Shown here: positions 23,204-30,733 of the stretch, piece after piece
Numbering within the stretch: the stretch's first letter is position 1
How the letters are laid out: each line of letters starts with the position of its first letter
Program-made: the position numbers and the translations under genes
Notes under the pieces: model-generated
The model's database searches: none
What the model was told of the DNA's origin: nothing
What the model saw: the letters and a program-made list of their open reading frames with translations, nothing else
Assembly: GCA_035645555.1 (NCBI GenBank)
Contig: DASQMI010000076.1
Coordinates: 1 to 47,661 of the forward strand
Direction: 5' to 3'
Origin: Lysobacter_F sp035645555
Lineage (GTDB): Bacteria > Pseudomonadota > Gammaproteobacteria > Xanthomonadales > Xanthomonadaceae
DNA: 47,661 nt

Positions 23204-23631
23204 CCGACTCCCACGACTTCGACGCGGCGATGCGCGCCGCCCATCGCGAAGCGCTGCAGCAGCTGCATCCGGAAACCCGACACGCGCTGCGCGTGGCCGC
23301 ACGCGCGGCACCGCTGACGGCTACCGTGCCGCGCGCACGCGGCTGGGCCTATGCCGGCGGACTGGCCACGGCGGCGCTGGCGATCGCGCTGGCCGTGTCG
23401 TTGCGCGGCGTGCCACAGCCGGGTGCGGACGCGCGCACGGCGTCGGCGCCGGCGACGCGCGTCGGCGCCCCAACGAGCGAAATGGCGACCGGAGACGCGC
23501 CTGCGGCGACCGCGCCGTCGCTTGCCGCGGATACGCCGCCGGACGCCGATGACCCGGCGCTCGCGGTGCTGGACGACCCCGAGTTCTTCCTTTGGCTGGC
23601 GGAGGACGCCGCCATCGCCAGCGATTCCTGA
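23200..23631 (+). CDS. putative single-pass anti-sigma factor (DUF3619-like)
   Basis: The 143-residue protein has a cytosolic N-terminal region of about 45 residues, including HREALQQLHPETRHALRVAAR. A single transmembrane helix follows at about 48-67, then a periplasmic Ala/Thr/Pro-rich tail ending with an acidic patch (DDPEFFLWLAEDAA). It overlaps the ECF sigma gene by 4 nt and precedes a DUF3106 gene. By position and topology it is a candidate anti-sigma factor that would sequester the sigma factor at the membrane. It lacks the zinc-binding HxxxCxxC motif of ZAS anti-sigma factors. The family name DUF3619 is a suggestion from layout; I did not verify it. Confidence 0.6.
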   Translation: MTDSHDFDAAMRAAHREALQQLHPETRHALRVAARAAPLTATVPRARGWAYAGGLATAALAIALAVSLRGVPQPGADARTASAPATRVGAPTSEMATGDAPAATAPSLAADTPPDADDPALAVLDDPEFFLWLAEDAAIASDS

Positions 23632-23638
23632 GGACATC

Positions 23639-24061
23639 ATGCGCACTTCCGCCTTTACCGCCGTGCTGATGACGCTCGTGCTGGCCACGGGCGCCGCGCG
23701 CGCGCAAACACCGCTGCCGGCCTGGGAGCAGCTCACCCCGACCCAGCGCGAGCAACTGGTCGCGCCGCTGCGCGAGCGCTGGAACGCCGCACCGCCCGCA
23801 CAACGACAGCGCATGCTGCGCCATGCGCAGCGCTGGTCGCAGATGAGCGCCAAGCAGCGCCGCCACGCCCAGCACGGCATGCAGCGTTTCCAGCGGATGG
23901 ATCCGGAGCAGCGCCGTGCGGCGCGAATCCTGTTCGAACGCACCCGCGCGCTGCCGCCGGAGCAGCGGCGGGCCCTGCTCGAACGCTGGCGCGCGATGAC
24001 GCCGGAACAGCGCCGGGCCTGGCTGCGCGATAACCCGCCGCAAGCGCCGCAGACGCGCTGA
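23639..24061 (+). CDS. DUF3106 family periplasmic protein
   Basis: The 140-residue product has a signal peptide ending ARAQT at about residue 23. The mature chain holds six near-repeats of about 15-20 residues, each starting with a short x-P/A-x-QR core: LTPTQRE, APPAQRQ, MSAKQRR, MDPEQRR, LPPEQRR and MTPEQRR. This is the DUF3106 pattern, reminiscent of the helical Spy/CpxP/CnrX-type periplasmic sensors and chaperones. The mature chain has no cysteine but is rich in Arg and Gln. It follows the putative anti-sigma gene by 7 nt. A role as periplasmic sensor for the sigma/anti-sigma pair is inference from that position. Confidence 0.85.
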   Translation: MRTSAFTAVLMTLVLATGAARAQTPLPAWEQLTPTQREQLVAPLRERWNAAPPAQRQRMLRHAQRWSQMSAKQRRHAQHGMQRFQRMDPEQRRAARILFERTRALPPEQRRALLERWRAMTPEQRRAWLRDNPPQAPQTR

Positions 24062-24098
24062 GCGCGCGCGTGTCGTCACCGCACCGGCGCGCGCCGGC

Positions 24099-25196
24099 TC
24101 ATGCGCGCTCGGGGAACACCGTCTTCGCCAGCAGCTCGTCGTTCCAGTCGAACGCCAGCTTGCCGTCGCGCAGGAACAGGCCGACGAAGTTGAGCACGTT
24201 GCGTGCGTACATCTCGCTCGCGTGCACCGCGCCCTGGCTGGCGAGGTTGAGCGGCCCGGCGATCACCACGTCGTTGAACTCGACGGTCTCGCCCGGACGG
24301 GTGAGCTCGCAGTTGCCGCCGGTCTCGGCGGCGAGGTCGACCACCACGCTGCCGGGCTTCATGCCGGCGACCATCGTCGCGGTGACGATGCGCGGCGCCG
24401 GGCGCCCCGGCACCGCGGCGGTGCAGATCACCACGTCGATGCCCTTGAGGTGCTCGGCAAGCCGGCGCTGCTGTTCGGCACGTTCCTCGTCGGTGAGCGG
24501 GCGCGCGTAGCCGCCCTCGCCCACCGCGTGGATGCCGAGGTCGAGGAAACGCCCGCCGAGCGATTCAATCTGCTCGCGCGTCTCCGGGCGTACGTCGAAG
24601 CCTTCTACCTGCGCCCCGAGCCGGCGCGCGGTGGCGATCGCCTGCAGGCCGGCGACGCCGGCGCCGACCACCAGCACCTTCGACGGCCGGATCGTACCCG
24701 CGGCGGTGGTCAGCATCGGGAAGAAGCGCGGCGCCAGCTGCGCGGCGATCAGCGTCGCCTTGTAGCCGGCCATGCTGGCCTGCGAGCTCAACACGTCCAT
24801 CGACTGCGCGCGGGTGGTGCGCGGCAGGCGTTCCAGCGAAAACGCCCGCAACCGGCGCTGAGCGATCACCTGCGCGCGCGCCGGATCGGCGTGCAGCGCC
24901 AGCAGGCCGACCAGCACCGTGCCCTCGCGCAGCTGCGCGATCGCATCGGTCGACGGCGGCTGCACGCACAGCACCACGTCGGCGTCCGACCATGCGGTCG
25001 CGGCGGTCTCGACCAGCTCGGCTCCGGCCTGCTCGTAGGCTTCGTCGACGAAGCCGGCGGCGAGCCCGGCGGCGCGCTGCACGCGTACCTGCGCACCTGC
25101 GGCGACCAGCTTGCGACAGGTTTCCGGAATCAGCGCGACGCGCCGTTCACCGCGCGCGGTCTCGCGCGCCACACCGATGGTGATGCCTGCCGCCAT
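24099..25196 (-). CDS. pntA1: NAD(P) transhydrogenase subunit alpha, part 1 (NAD-binding)
   Basis: The 365-residue protein is the soluble dI domain of the proton-translocating transhydrogenase and binds NAD(H). It has the alanine dehydrogenase/PNT N-terminal signature (GVARETARGERRVALIPET), QASMAGYKATLIAAQ near residue 145, the Rossmann GxGxxG as VVGAGVAGLQAIATAR, and the RQDR-loop region GFDVRPETREQIESLGG. The length is close to that of other separate PntA1 chains. The start is ATG 25196. It is separated from pntA2-pntB by the ECF sigma module on the opposite strand, so it must be transcribed from its own promoter. On the minus strand TACGAT (25232-25227) is a candidate -10, and it overlaps an inverted repeat. 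Confidence 0.95.
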   Translation of the reverse strand: MAAGITIGVARETARGERRVALIPETCRKLVAAGAQVRVQRAAGLAAGFVDEAYEQAGAELVETAATAWSDADVVLCVQPPSTDAIAQLREGTVLVGLLALHADPARAQVIAQRRLRAFSLERLPRTTRAQSMDVLSSQASMAGYKATLIAAQLAPRFFPMLTTAAGTIRPSKVLVVGAGVAGLQAIATARRLGAQVEGFDVRPETREQIESLGGRFLDLGIHAVGEGGYARPLTDEERAEQQRRLAEHLKGIDVVICTAAVPGRPAPRIVTATMVAGMKPGSVVVDLAAETGGNCELTRPGETVEFNDVVIAGPLNLASQGAVHASEMYARNVLNFVGLFLRDGKLAFDWNDELLAKTVFPERA

Positions 25197-25210
25197 GCCC
25201 GCCCTCGCTC

Positions 25211-25232
25211 GATGCGACCGTGCCGCATCGTA
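25211..25232 (-). promoter_or_regulatory. inverted repeat overlapping the pntA1 -10 region
   Basis: GATGCG-N7-CGCATC (25211-25229) is a perfect 6-bp dyad. On the minus strand it overlaps TACGAT (25232-25227), the best -10 candidate for pntA1, 31 nt before the ATG. A regulator bound here would block or modulate transcription. No -35 was identified. Confidence 0.35.
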
Positions 25233-25268
25233 ACCAAACGGCGGCGGCCCGGCGCGCCGGGCCGGCGA

Positions 25269-27521
25269 TCAGGGCGCGGCAGTACCGGTGAGCGCCTCGC
25301 GCACGCGGCGCAGGGCGTCGTCGAACGGACGGCTGTCGGCGGCGGTGACCAGGCGGCCGTCGGCGGCGAGCACTGCGAGCTCCTCGGCCGAGGCGATCAT
25401 CACTCGCGCGCCGCGGCGATCGACCAGCAGCAGGCGGCCGGTGAGCGGGCTCAGCCAAGCCACCTTCGCCGCGACCAATTCGCCCTGGGTGTTACGTAGC
25501 CGCAGCCAGTCCCCCGGCTGCAGGCGGCGCATCTGCTCGGCGAGCTTGGGATCATGACGGATGGTGTCGCGCCCGCCCGCCAGCCACAGCCGGTTCTCGT
25601 CGCCGTCGTCATCGAGCGGCGCTTCGCTCGGTGGCAGCGCATGCCTGCCGCGCGCGACATCAGGGAACGCCAGCGCGTGCACCAACCGCGCCAGTTCGTG
25701 CTGGGCCGCGGTGTCGTCGAGGCCGGTGGTGCCCAGACAGATCTTCATCAGCGGCAGCAACGCGAGCAGCTGGTCGGCCACGCGCGGGTTGAGCTGCGCA
25801 GCGAGCTCGTCGGCCATCGCCAGGCCATCGCCGAGACGCAGCGCCTCGGCCTGGCGGTCGGCCGAGCTGTCGCGCACCAGCACCTGCACCAGGTAATGGC
25901 GCCACGGCCCGATTAGGAACTGCGCGACCGCGTCGGTGAGCGGTTGCGCGGCCAGGCGCGCACGCACGATCTCGTCAGCCTGCTCGCGCGCGCGGTTGAG
26001 GCGCTCGCGGCCGAAGATCGCCTGCGCGGCGCGCTCCTCCTGCAGCTGGACGCGGCGACGCTGCTGGCGCAGCAGCGCTTCCAGTTCGGCGTAGGCGGCC
26101 TCGAAGATGGCCATGTCCTGGCGGTATTCCGCCGCGATCTTCTGCGCCGCCTGGCTGGCGCGGTCGAGCAGCTCACGCTCCTGCGGCGTGGCCGCGGAGT
26201 TGCCCTCGCAGGCCTCGGTGATCGCATCCAGCAGCCGGCGGGCGGGGTGTTCGCTGCTGACGAACATCGCCTCGTCGAGCAGGGCGACCTTCACGTAAGG
26301 CAGCACCAGCCGCGCGTACAGGCGGCGTGCGCGATCCAGCAACGCGTGGCTGCGGAACAACTGTTCGAACAGCAGCGCGACCAGATCGACCGCGTCTTCT
26401 TCCTGCTCGCTGAGCATCGCCTGGTCGGGGTTGATCCCGAGCCGGCGCGCGCCGTCGGCAAGATGGTCGCGGATGGCATGGCCCAGACGGCCGCCGCCGG
26501 CGAGCGCGCGCGCGAACGTGTCCGGAGGCTCCGGCTGCAGCAGCGACACCACGCTCACCACTTCTTCGACCTTCAGCTCACGGCGGCCGAGGCGGCGGTC
26601 CGGCGCATGTTCAGGCTTGATCGGCTGCGCACCGACCGCGCCGTCACGCCACTGGTGCAGCAGCTGGCGGAGTTCTTGCAGCGCCGGCGCCAGGGTGCGG
26701 CCGCCGGCGTCGGCGGCGGCCGGCGTGGCGCGCGCGGGCTGCGGTGCGGCGGGAGCCGGCGCGGGCGGCGCAGACGCCGGTTCGGCCGAGACCGGCACCG
26801 GTTCGATCGGACCAAGCCCCTTGCCGTACGCGGTCACCATCGGCTCGGGTTCGGGCGCGCGTTCGGCGCGCGCGGCCGGCTCGAACGCGCCATAGCCGGA
26901 CGTCGACAGCACCGCATTGGCGCGCGCGTACAGGTCACCGAGCACGCGGTTGAGCTCGTGCTCGAAATGCTTGAAGAGCTCGCGACGCAAGCCGTCGGTC
27001 AGTTCCGCGTCGCTGAAGCAGTCGATCAGCGCATCGACCAGCCGCCCGGGGCCGATCGGGTTGGCGCCGGCCGGGATGCTCATTGCCATTGCGACCGCCT
27101 CGAAGCGGCTGTCGAGCATCTTCAGCGGGCGCGCGTAGCGCTGCGCCAGCGCATCGGTGAGGCGCTGGCCATCGAGGTAGAACTCGATCTGGTGGTCGCC
27201 GACCAGCCCGAGCGGGGTGGAGCCGAGCGTGACGCTGGTGAGCGAGCGGAAATCGTCGAAGCTGCGCGCCAGGCGCTCGCGGAAACGCATCAACCGGGTC
27301 GCCGCGTGCTGCTGCAGCAGGCGCACCATCTGCTGTTCGCTGCGGAGCACGCGCGGATCGTCGTCCTGTCGCAGGGCGACGTCGTGCACGTAGGCGTCCA
27401 GATGCGCGTAGAGTGCGCCAGGGATGGCCCCCAGCTGCTCCACCGCCAGTCGTTTCACCTCGTCGATCACGTGCAGCGGATCGACACGCGTATCGTGCAA
27501 GCCGTGCAGGCGCCCTAACAC
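25269..27521 (-). CDS. DUF1631 family protein
   Basis: The 750-residue protein matches the DUF1631 family of uncharacterised cytoplasmic proteins found in xanthomonads and pseudomonads. It is highly helical. Visible parts are an N-terminal helical domain (VKRLAVEQLGAIPGALYAHLD), a proline/alanine-rich linker at about 220-275, and a central coiled region around 480-515 (EAAYAELEALLRQQRRRVQLQEERAAQ). A C-terminal domain at about 655-740 is compatible with a small beta-barrel such as PilZ (GDWLRLRNTQGELVAAKVAWLSPLTGRLLLVDRRG). A PilZ-like end would be notable given two diguanylate cyclases 4 kb away. The start is GTG 27521; a stop codon lies in frame just upstream. No Shine-Dalgarno sequence is evident. 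It is divergent from the nitroreductase gene. Confidence 0.8.
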   Translation of the reverse strand: MLGRLHGLHDTRVDPLHVIDEVKRLAVEQLGAIPGALYAHLDAYVHDVALRQDDDPRVLRSEQQMVRLLQQHAATRLMRFRERLARSFDDFRSLTSVTLGSTPLGLVGDHQIEFYLDGQRLTDALAQRYARPLKMLDSRFEAVAMAMSIPAGANPIGPGRLVDALIDCFSDAELTDGLRRELFKHFEHELNRVLGDLYARANAVLSTSGYGAFEPAARAERAPEPEPMVTAYGKGLGPIEPVPVSAEPASAPPAPAPAAPQPARATPAAADAGGRTLAPALQELRQLLHQWRDGAVGAQPIKPEHAPDRRLGRRELKVEEVVSVVSLLQPEPPDTFARALAGGGRLGHAIRDHLADGARRLGINPDQAMLSEQEEDAVDLVALLFEQLFRSHALLDRARRLYARLVLPYVKVALLDEAMFVSSEHPARRLLDAITEACEGNSAATPQERELLDRASQAAQKIAAEYRQDMAIFEAAYAELEALLRQQRRRVQLQEERAAQAIFGRERLNRAREQADEIVRARLAAQPLTDAVAQFLIGPWRHYLVQVLVRDSSADRQAEALRLGDGLAMADELAAQLNPRVADQLLALLPLMKICLGTTGLDDTAAQHELARLVHALAFPDVARGRHALPPSEAPLDDDGDENRLWLAGGRDTIRHDPKLAEQMRRLQPGDWLRLRNTQGELVAAKVAWLSPLTGRLLLVDRRGARVMIASAEELAVLAADGRLVTAADSRPFDDALRRVREALTGTAAP

Positions 27522-27643
27522 TTGACTATCCCCCTACTGGCCGGAACCGACAGGTCGCGGCGTAAGTCGTCGATGAGTGACATCATGCGACACCAGATAT
27601 ACCGGCACGTTTGTGACGCGTTGCTGAAAACTCTGCACTCACG

Positions 27644-28231
27644 ATGAAAACTTTTCCTTCCACCGATGCGCTCAATCCGCTGGATTCGCGCCGCTCCGTA
27701 CCGGCGCGAATGCTGGGCGAACCCGGGCCCGATGACGCCACCCTGCTGCGTTTGCTGGCATCGGCGACGCGCGTTCCCGATCACGGCAAACGGGTGCCGT
27801 TCCGCTGCATACGTATACATGGTGATTCGCGTCACGCATTCGGCGAGCGCCTCACACAACGCCTGCTCGAGCGCGACCCGAACGCGAGCGACGCGCTGCT
27901 GGCGAAGGAGCGCGAGCGCTTCGCCCGCGCCCCGCTGGTGCTGGCGGTGATCGGCATCCTCGGTCCCGACGAGAAGATCCCGGCGCAGGAACGCCTGCTG
28001 TCGGCCGGATGCGTCTGCTTCGCCCTGCTGCAGGCCGCGCAGGCGCTGGGCTTTGGCGCCAGTTGGGTCACCGGGTGGCCGGCCTACGACGACGAAGTGA
28101 AGCGCTGGCTCGGACTCGGCGAACACGACGTCGTGGTCGGCTTCGTCCACATCGGCACGCCCACCATCGAACCGCCCGAGCGCGAGCGCCCGGACCCGCG
28201 CGCGCTGCTCACCGACTGGAGCCCCGCTTGA
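27644..28231 (+). CDS. nitroreductase family protein
   Basis: The 195-residue protein belongs to the FMN-dependent nitroreductase superfamily, YdjA-like subgroup, judged by the N-terminal NPLDSRRSVPARMLGEPGP and the ATRVPDHGKRVPFRC phosphate-binding region. It also has the C-terminal AAQALGFGASWVTGW and VVGFVHIGTP segments. Such enzymes reduce nitroaromatics or quinones with NAD(P)H; the natural substrate is unknown. The start ATG 27644 is 122 bp from the divergent DUF1631 start. The stop overlaps the TTG start of the next gene (TTGA), so the nuclease is co-translated. The region upstream is visibly AT-richer than its surroundings, consistent with promoters. Confidence 0.9.
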   Translation: MKTFPSTDALNPLDSRRSVPARMLGEPGPDDATLLRLLASATRVPDHGKRVPFRCIRIHGDSRHAFGERLTQRLLERDPNASDALLAKERERFARAPLVLAVIGILGPDEKIPAQERLLSAGCVCFALLQAAQALGFGASWVTGWPAYDDEVKRWLGLGEHDVVVGFVHIGTPTIEPPERERPDPRALLTDWSPA

Positions 28232-29142
28232 ACCCCCACCCGCCGCTGTACCTGGTCGACGCCAGCCTGTACGTGTTCCGCGCGTGGCATTCGCTGCCGA
28301 ACGAGTTCCACGACGCCGACGGCTGGCCGACCAACGCCGTGCACGGCTTCGCCCGCTTCCTGCTCGAACTGGTCGAACGCGAGCGCCCGCGCCACATCGC
28401 GATCGCGTTCGACGAGGCGCTCGACTCCTGCTTCCGCAACGCGCTCTACCCGGCCTACAAGGCCAACCGCGAGCCGGCGCCGGAGGAACTGCGGCGCCAG
28501 TTCGCGCACTGCAAGGCGCTGTGCGCAGCGCTCGGGATGGCGGTGCTCGCGCATTGCGACTACGAGGCCGACGACCTGATCGGCAGCGCGCTGCACCTGG
28601 CCCGCGCGCACGGGCTGCGCGGGGTGATCGTGTCCGCCGACAAGGACCTCTCGCAGCTGCTCGGCGAGCACGACGAGCAGTGGGATTACGCGCGCAACCA
28701 GCGCTGGACCGCCGCCGGCGTTCCCGCCCGCCACGGCGTGCGCGCCCACCAGATCGCCGATTACCTCGCGCTCACCGGCGATGCGATCGACAACATCCCC
28801 GGCGTCCCCGGCATCGGCGCCAAGACCGCGGCGGTGCTGCTGGCGCACTTCGGCTCGCTGGATGCCCTGCTCGCGCGCGCCGACGAGGTGGCGTTCCTGC
28901 GCCTGCGCGGCGCCGCCACGGTGTCCGCCCGGCTCAAGGCGCATCGCGAGGAGGCATTGTTGTGGCGGCGGCTGGCGACCATCGCACTCGACGCCCCGGA
29001 GCACCCGGCCGCCCCGTCGTTCCTGCGCACACCTGCCGACCGCGACGGCCTCGCTACGCTGTGCGAAACGCTGCGCTTCGGCCCGCTGACCCGGCGTCGA
29101 CTGTTCGACGCCTGCGGCGAGCGGCAGGCGCAGCCGGCCTGA
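28228..29142 (+). CDS. xni: 5'-3' exonuclease / flap endonuclease-like (Xni family)
   Basis: The 304-residue protein resembles the 5'-nuclease domain of DNA polymerase I and the ExoIX/Xni family. It has LVDASLYVFRAWH at the N-terminus, the acidic metal-binding YEADDLIGS and VSADKDLSQLL, and the helix-hairpin-helix region GVPGIGAKTAAVLL at about 192-205. These enzymes cut 5' flaps and support DNA repair. The best start is TTG 28228, which overlaps the nitroreductase stop (TTGA) and gives the family N-terminus NPHPPLYLVDAS. No ATG or GTG lies closer. A rare start codon at a stop-start junction usually means modest, coupled expression. It is not a polymerase; no polymerase domain follows. Confidence 0.88.
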   Translation: MNPHPPLYLVDASLYVFRAWHSLPNEFHDADGWPTNAVHGFARFLLELVERERPRHIAIAFDEALDSCFRNALYPAYKANREPAPEELRRQFAHCKALCAALGMAVLAHCDYEADDLIGSALHLARAHGLRGVIVSADKDLSQLLGEHDEQWDYARNQRWTAAGVPARHGVRAHQIADYLALTGDAIDNIPGVPGIGAKTAAVLLAHFGSLDALLARADEVAFLRLRGAATVSARLKAHREEALLWRRLATIALDAPEHPAAPSFLRTPADRDGLATLCETLRFGPLTRRRLFDACGERQAQPA

Positions 29143-29160
29143 TCCATTCACCGAACCGCC

Positions 29161-29715
29161 ATGCACATCCGCGACGACGAACCGATCGAAACCGTCTACG
29201 AAGGCCGCTGGCTGCGCATGCGCCGGCGCGGACGCTGGGAATACGTCGAGCGCGTGCACGGCGACGGCATGGCGGTGATCATCCTGGCGGTGACGCCGGA
29301 AGACCGCGTGCTGTTCGTCGAGCAGTACCGCGTGCCGCTGCAGGCGCGCACGATCGAGATGCCGGCCGGACTGGTCGGCGACGAGAGCCACCACGATTCG
29401 CTGGAAGACGCCGCACGGCGCGAGCTGGTCGAGGAGACCGGCTGGGAACCGGGGCAAGTGGAAGTGCTGCTGATCGGTCCCACCTCGGCCGGCATGAGCA
29501 GCGAGCGCATCGCGTTCGTGCGCGCCCGCGACCTGCGTCGCGTCGGCGCCGGCGGCGGCACCGAAGACGAGGGTATCACCGTGCACGAAGTGCCGCGCGC
29601 GGAGGCGCCGGCCTGGCTGGTGCAGAAGCAGCGCGAGGGTTATGCGATCGACCTCAAGCTGTGGAGCGGGTTGTGGCTGATCGACCGCAACCCCGACGGC
29701 TCGCCGGCAAACTGA
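29161..29715 (+). CDS. NUDIX hydrolase (ADP-ribose pyrophosphatase-like)
   Basis: The 184-residue protein is a Nudix hydrolase of the ADP-ribose/GDP-mannose pyrophosphatase type. Its Nudix box reads G-x5-D-x7-REL-x-EE-x-GW, within the region AGLVGDESHHD then RRELVEETGW (about residues 74-100). The standard box has Glu where this has Asp; the key REUxEExGU residues are intact, so activity is still likely. Upstream VLFVEQYRVPLQARTIEMPAG is typical of ADP-ribose pyrophosphatases. The product would scavenge free ADP-ribose or related nucleoside diphosphate sugars. The start ATG 29161 is 18 nt after the nuclease stop, so it may share that operon. It is convergent with the iminopeptidase gene. Confidence 0.9.
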   Translation: MHIRDDEPIETVYEGRWLRMRRRGRWEYVERVHGDGMAVIILAVTPEDRVLFVEQYRVPLQARTIEMPAGLVGDESHHDSLEDAARRELVEETGWEPGQVEVLLIGPTSAGMSSERIAFVRARDLRRVGAGGGTEDEGITVHEVPRAEAPAWLVQKQREGYAIDLKLWSGLWLIDRNPDGSPAN

Positions 29716-29727
29716 GCGTCAGCACGG

Positions 29728-30672
29728 TCAGCCGGCGAAGCGCTCGGTCGCAGCCACCAGCGCGTCGATGTTTTCTGCTTCGTAGGCGGAATGTCCCGAG
29801 TTCGGGGTGATGACCAGCTCGGCACCCGGCCAGGCCTTCTTCAGGTCCCAGGCGTTCTGCAGCGGGCAGACCACGTCGTAGCGGCCGTGCACGATCACCC
29901 CGGGGATGCCGGCCAGGCGGTGCGCGTCGCGCAGCAGCTGGTCCTCCACCTCGAAGAAGCCGCCGTGCACGAAGTAGTGGTTCTCGATGCGCGCGAACGC
30001 CAGCGCGAACCGCGGATCTTCGTAGCCGGCGACGAAGTCCGGGTCGATGCGCAGGAAGCTGGTCGCGCCTTCCCACACGCTCCAGGCACGTGCGGCCGCC
30101 AGCCGCACGTTCTCGTCGTCGCTGGTGAGCCGACGGTGGTAGGCGCTCATCAGGTCATGCCGCTCCACCGGCGGAATTGCCTCGAGGTAGGTCTCCCAGA
30201 TATCCGGGAACAGCCGCGACGCGCCCTCCTGGTAGAACCATTCCAGCTCCCAGCGGCGCAGCATGAAGATGCCGCGTAGCACCAGTTCGGTCACCCGCTG
30301 CGGATGCGTCTCGGCGTACGCGAGCGCAAGCGTCGATCCCCACGAGCCCCCGAACACCTGCCAGCGCTCGATACCGAGATGCACACGCAGCTTCTCGATG
30401 TCGGACACCAGGTCCCAGGTGGTGTTGTCGACCAGATCCGCATGCGGTCGCGAACGCCCGGCGCCGCGCTGGTCGAACAGCACGATGCGGTGACGCGCCG
30501 GGTCGTGGAACCGGCGCATCTTCGCGCTGCAGCCCGCACCGGGGCCGCCGTGCAGCATCACCACCGGCTTGCCGCGCGGATTGCCGCACTGCTCGTAATA
30601 GAGCGTGTGGCGGTCGTCAACCTGCAGCCAGCCGGTGTCGTAGGGCTCGATCTCGGGGAACAGCGTGCGCAT
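29728..30672 (-). CDS. pip: prolyl aminopeptidase (proline iminopeptidase)
   Basis: This cytosolic alpha/beta-hydrolase removes N-terminal proline from peptides. The 314-residue length is typical. It has the oxyanion-region HGGPG at residues 41-45, the nucleophile elbow GGSWGS with Ser110, a charge-relay Asp in HGRYDVVCP, and a catalytic His in PNSGHSAYE. The cap-domain segment ELVLRGIFMLRRWELEWFYQEGA is characteristic of the S33 iminopeptidase group. The start is ATG 30672. On the minus strand a TAGACT -10-like hexamer lies at 30707-30702. The gene is convergent with the Nudix gene and follows prmC at 61 bp. No export signal is seen. Confidence 0.95.
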   Translation of the reverse strand: MRTLFPEIEPYDTGWLQVDDRHTLYYEQCGNPRGKPVVMLHGGPGAGCSAKMRRFHDPARHRIVLFDQRGAGRSRPHADLVDNTTWDLVSDIEKLRVHLGIERWQVFGGSWGSTLALAYAETHPQRVTELVLRGIFMLRRWELEWFYQEGASRLFPDIWETYLEAIPPVERHDLMSAYHRRLTSDDENVRLAAARAWSVWEGATSFLRIDPDFVAGYEDPRFALAFARIENHYFVHGGFFEVEDQLLRDAHRLAGIPGVIVHGRYDVVCPLQNAWDLKKAWPGAELVITPNSGHSAYEAENIDALVAATERFAG

Positions 30673-30733
30673 GGCAGCGGTAGGGAGTGGGCCGGACGCG
30701 CAGTCTAGCGGCAGCGCCGCGGCGGGCGCGTGC

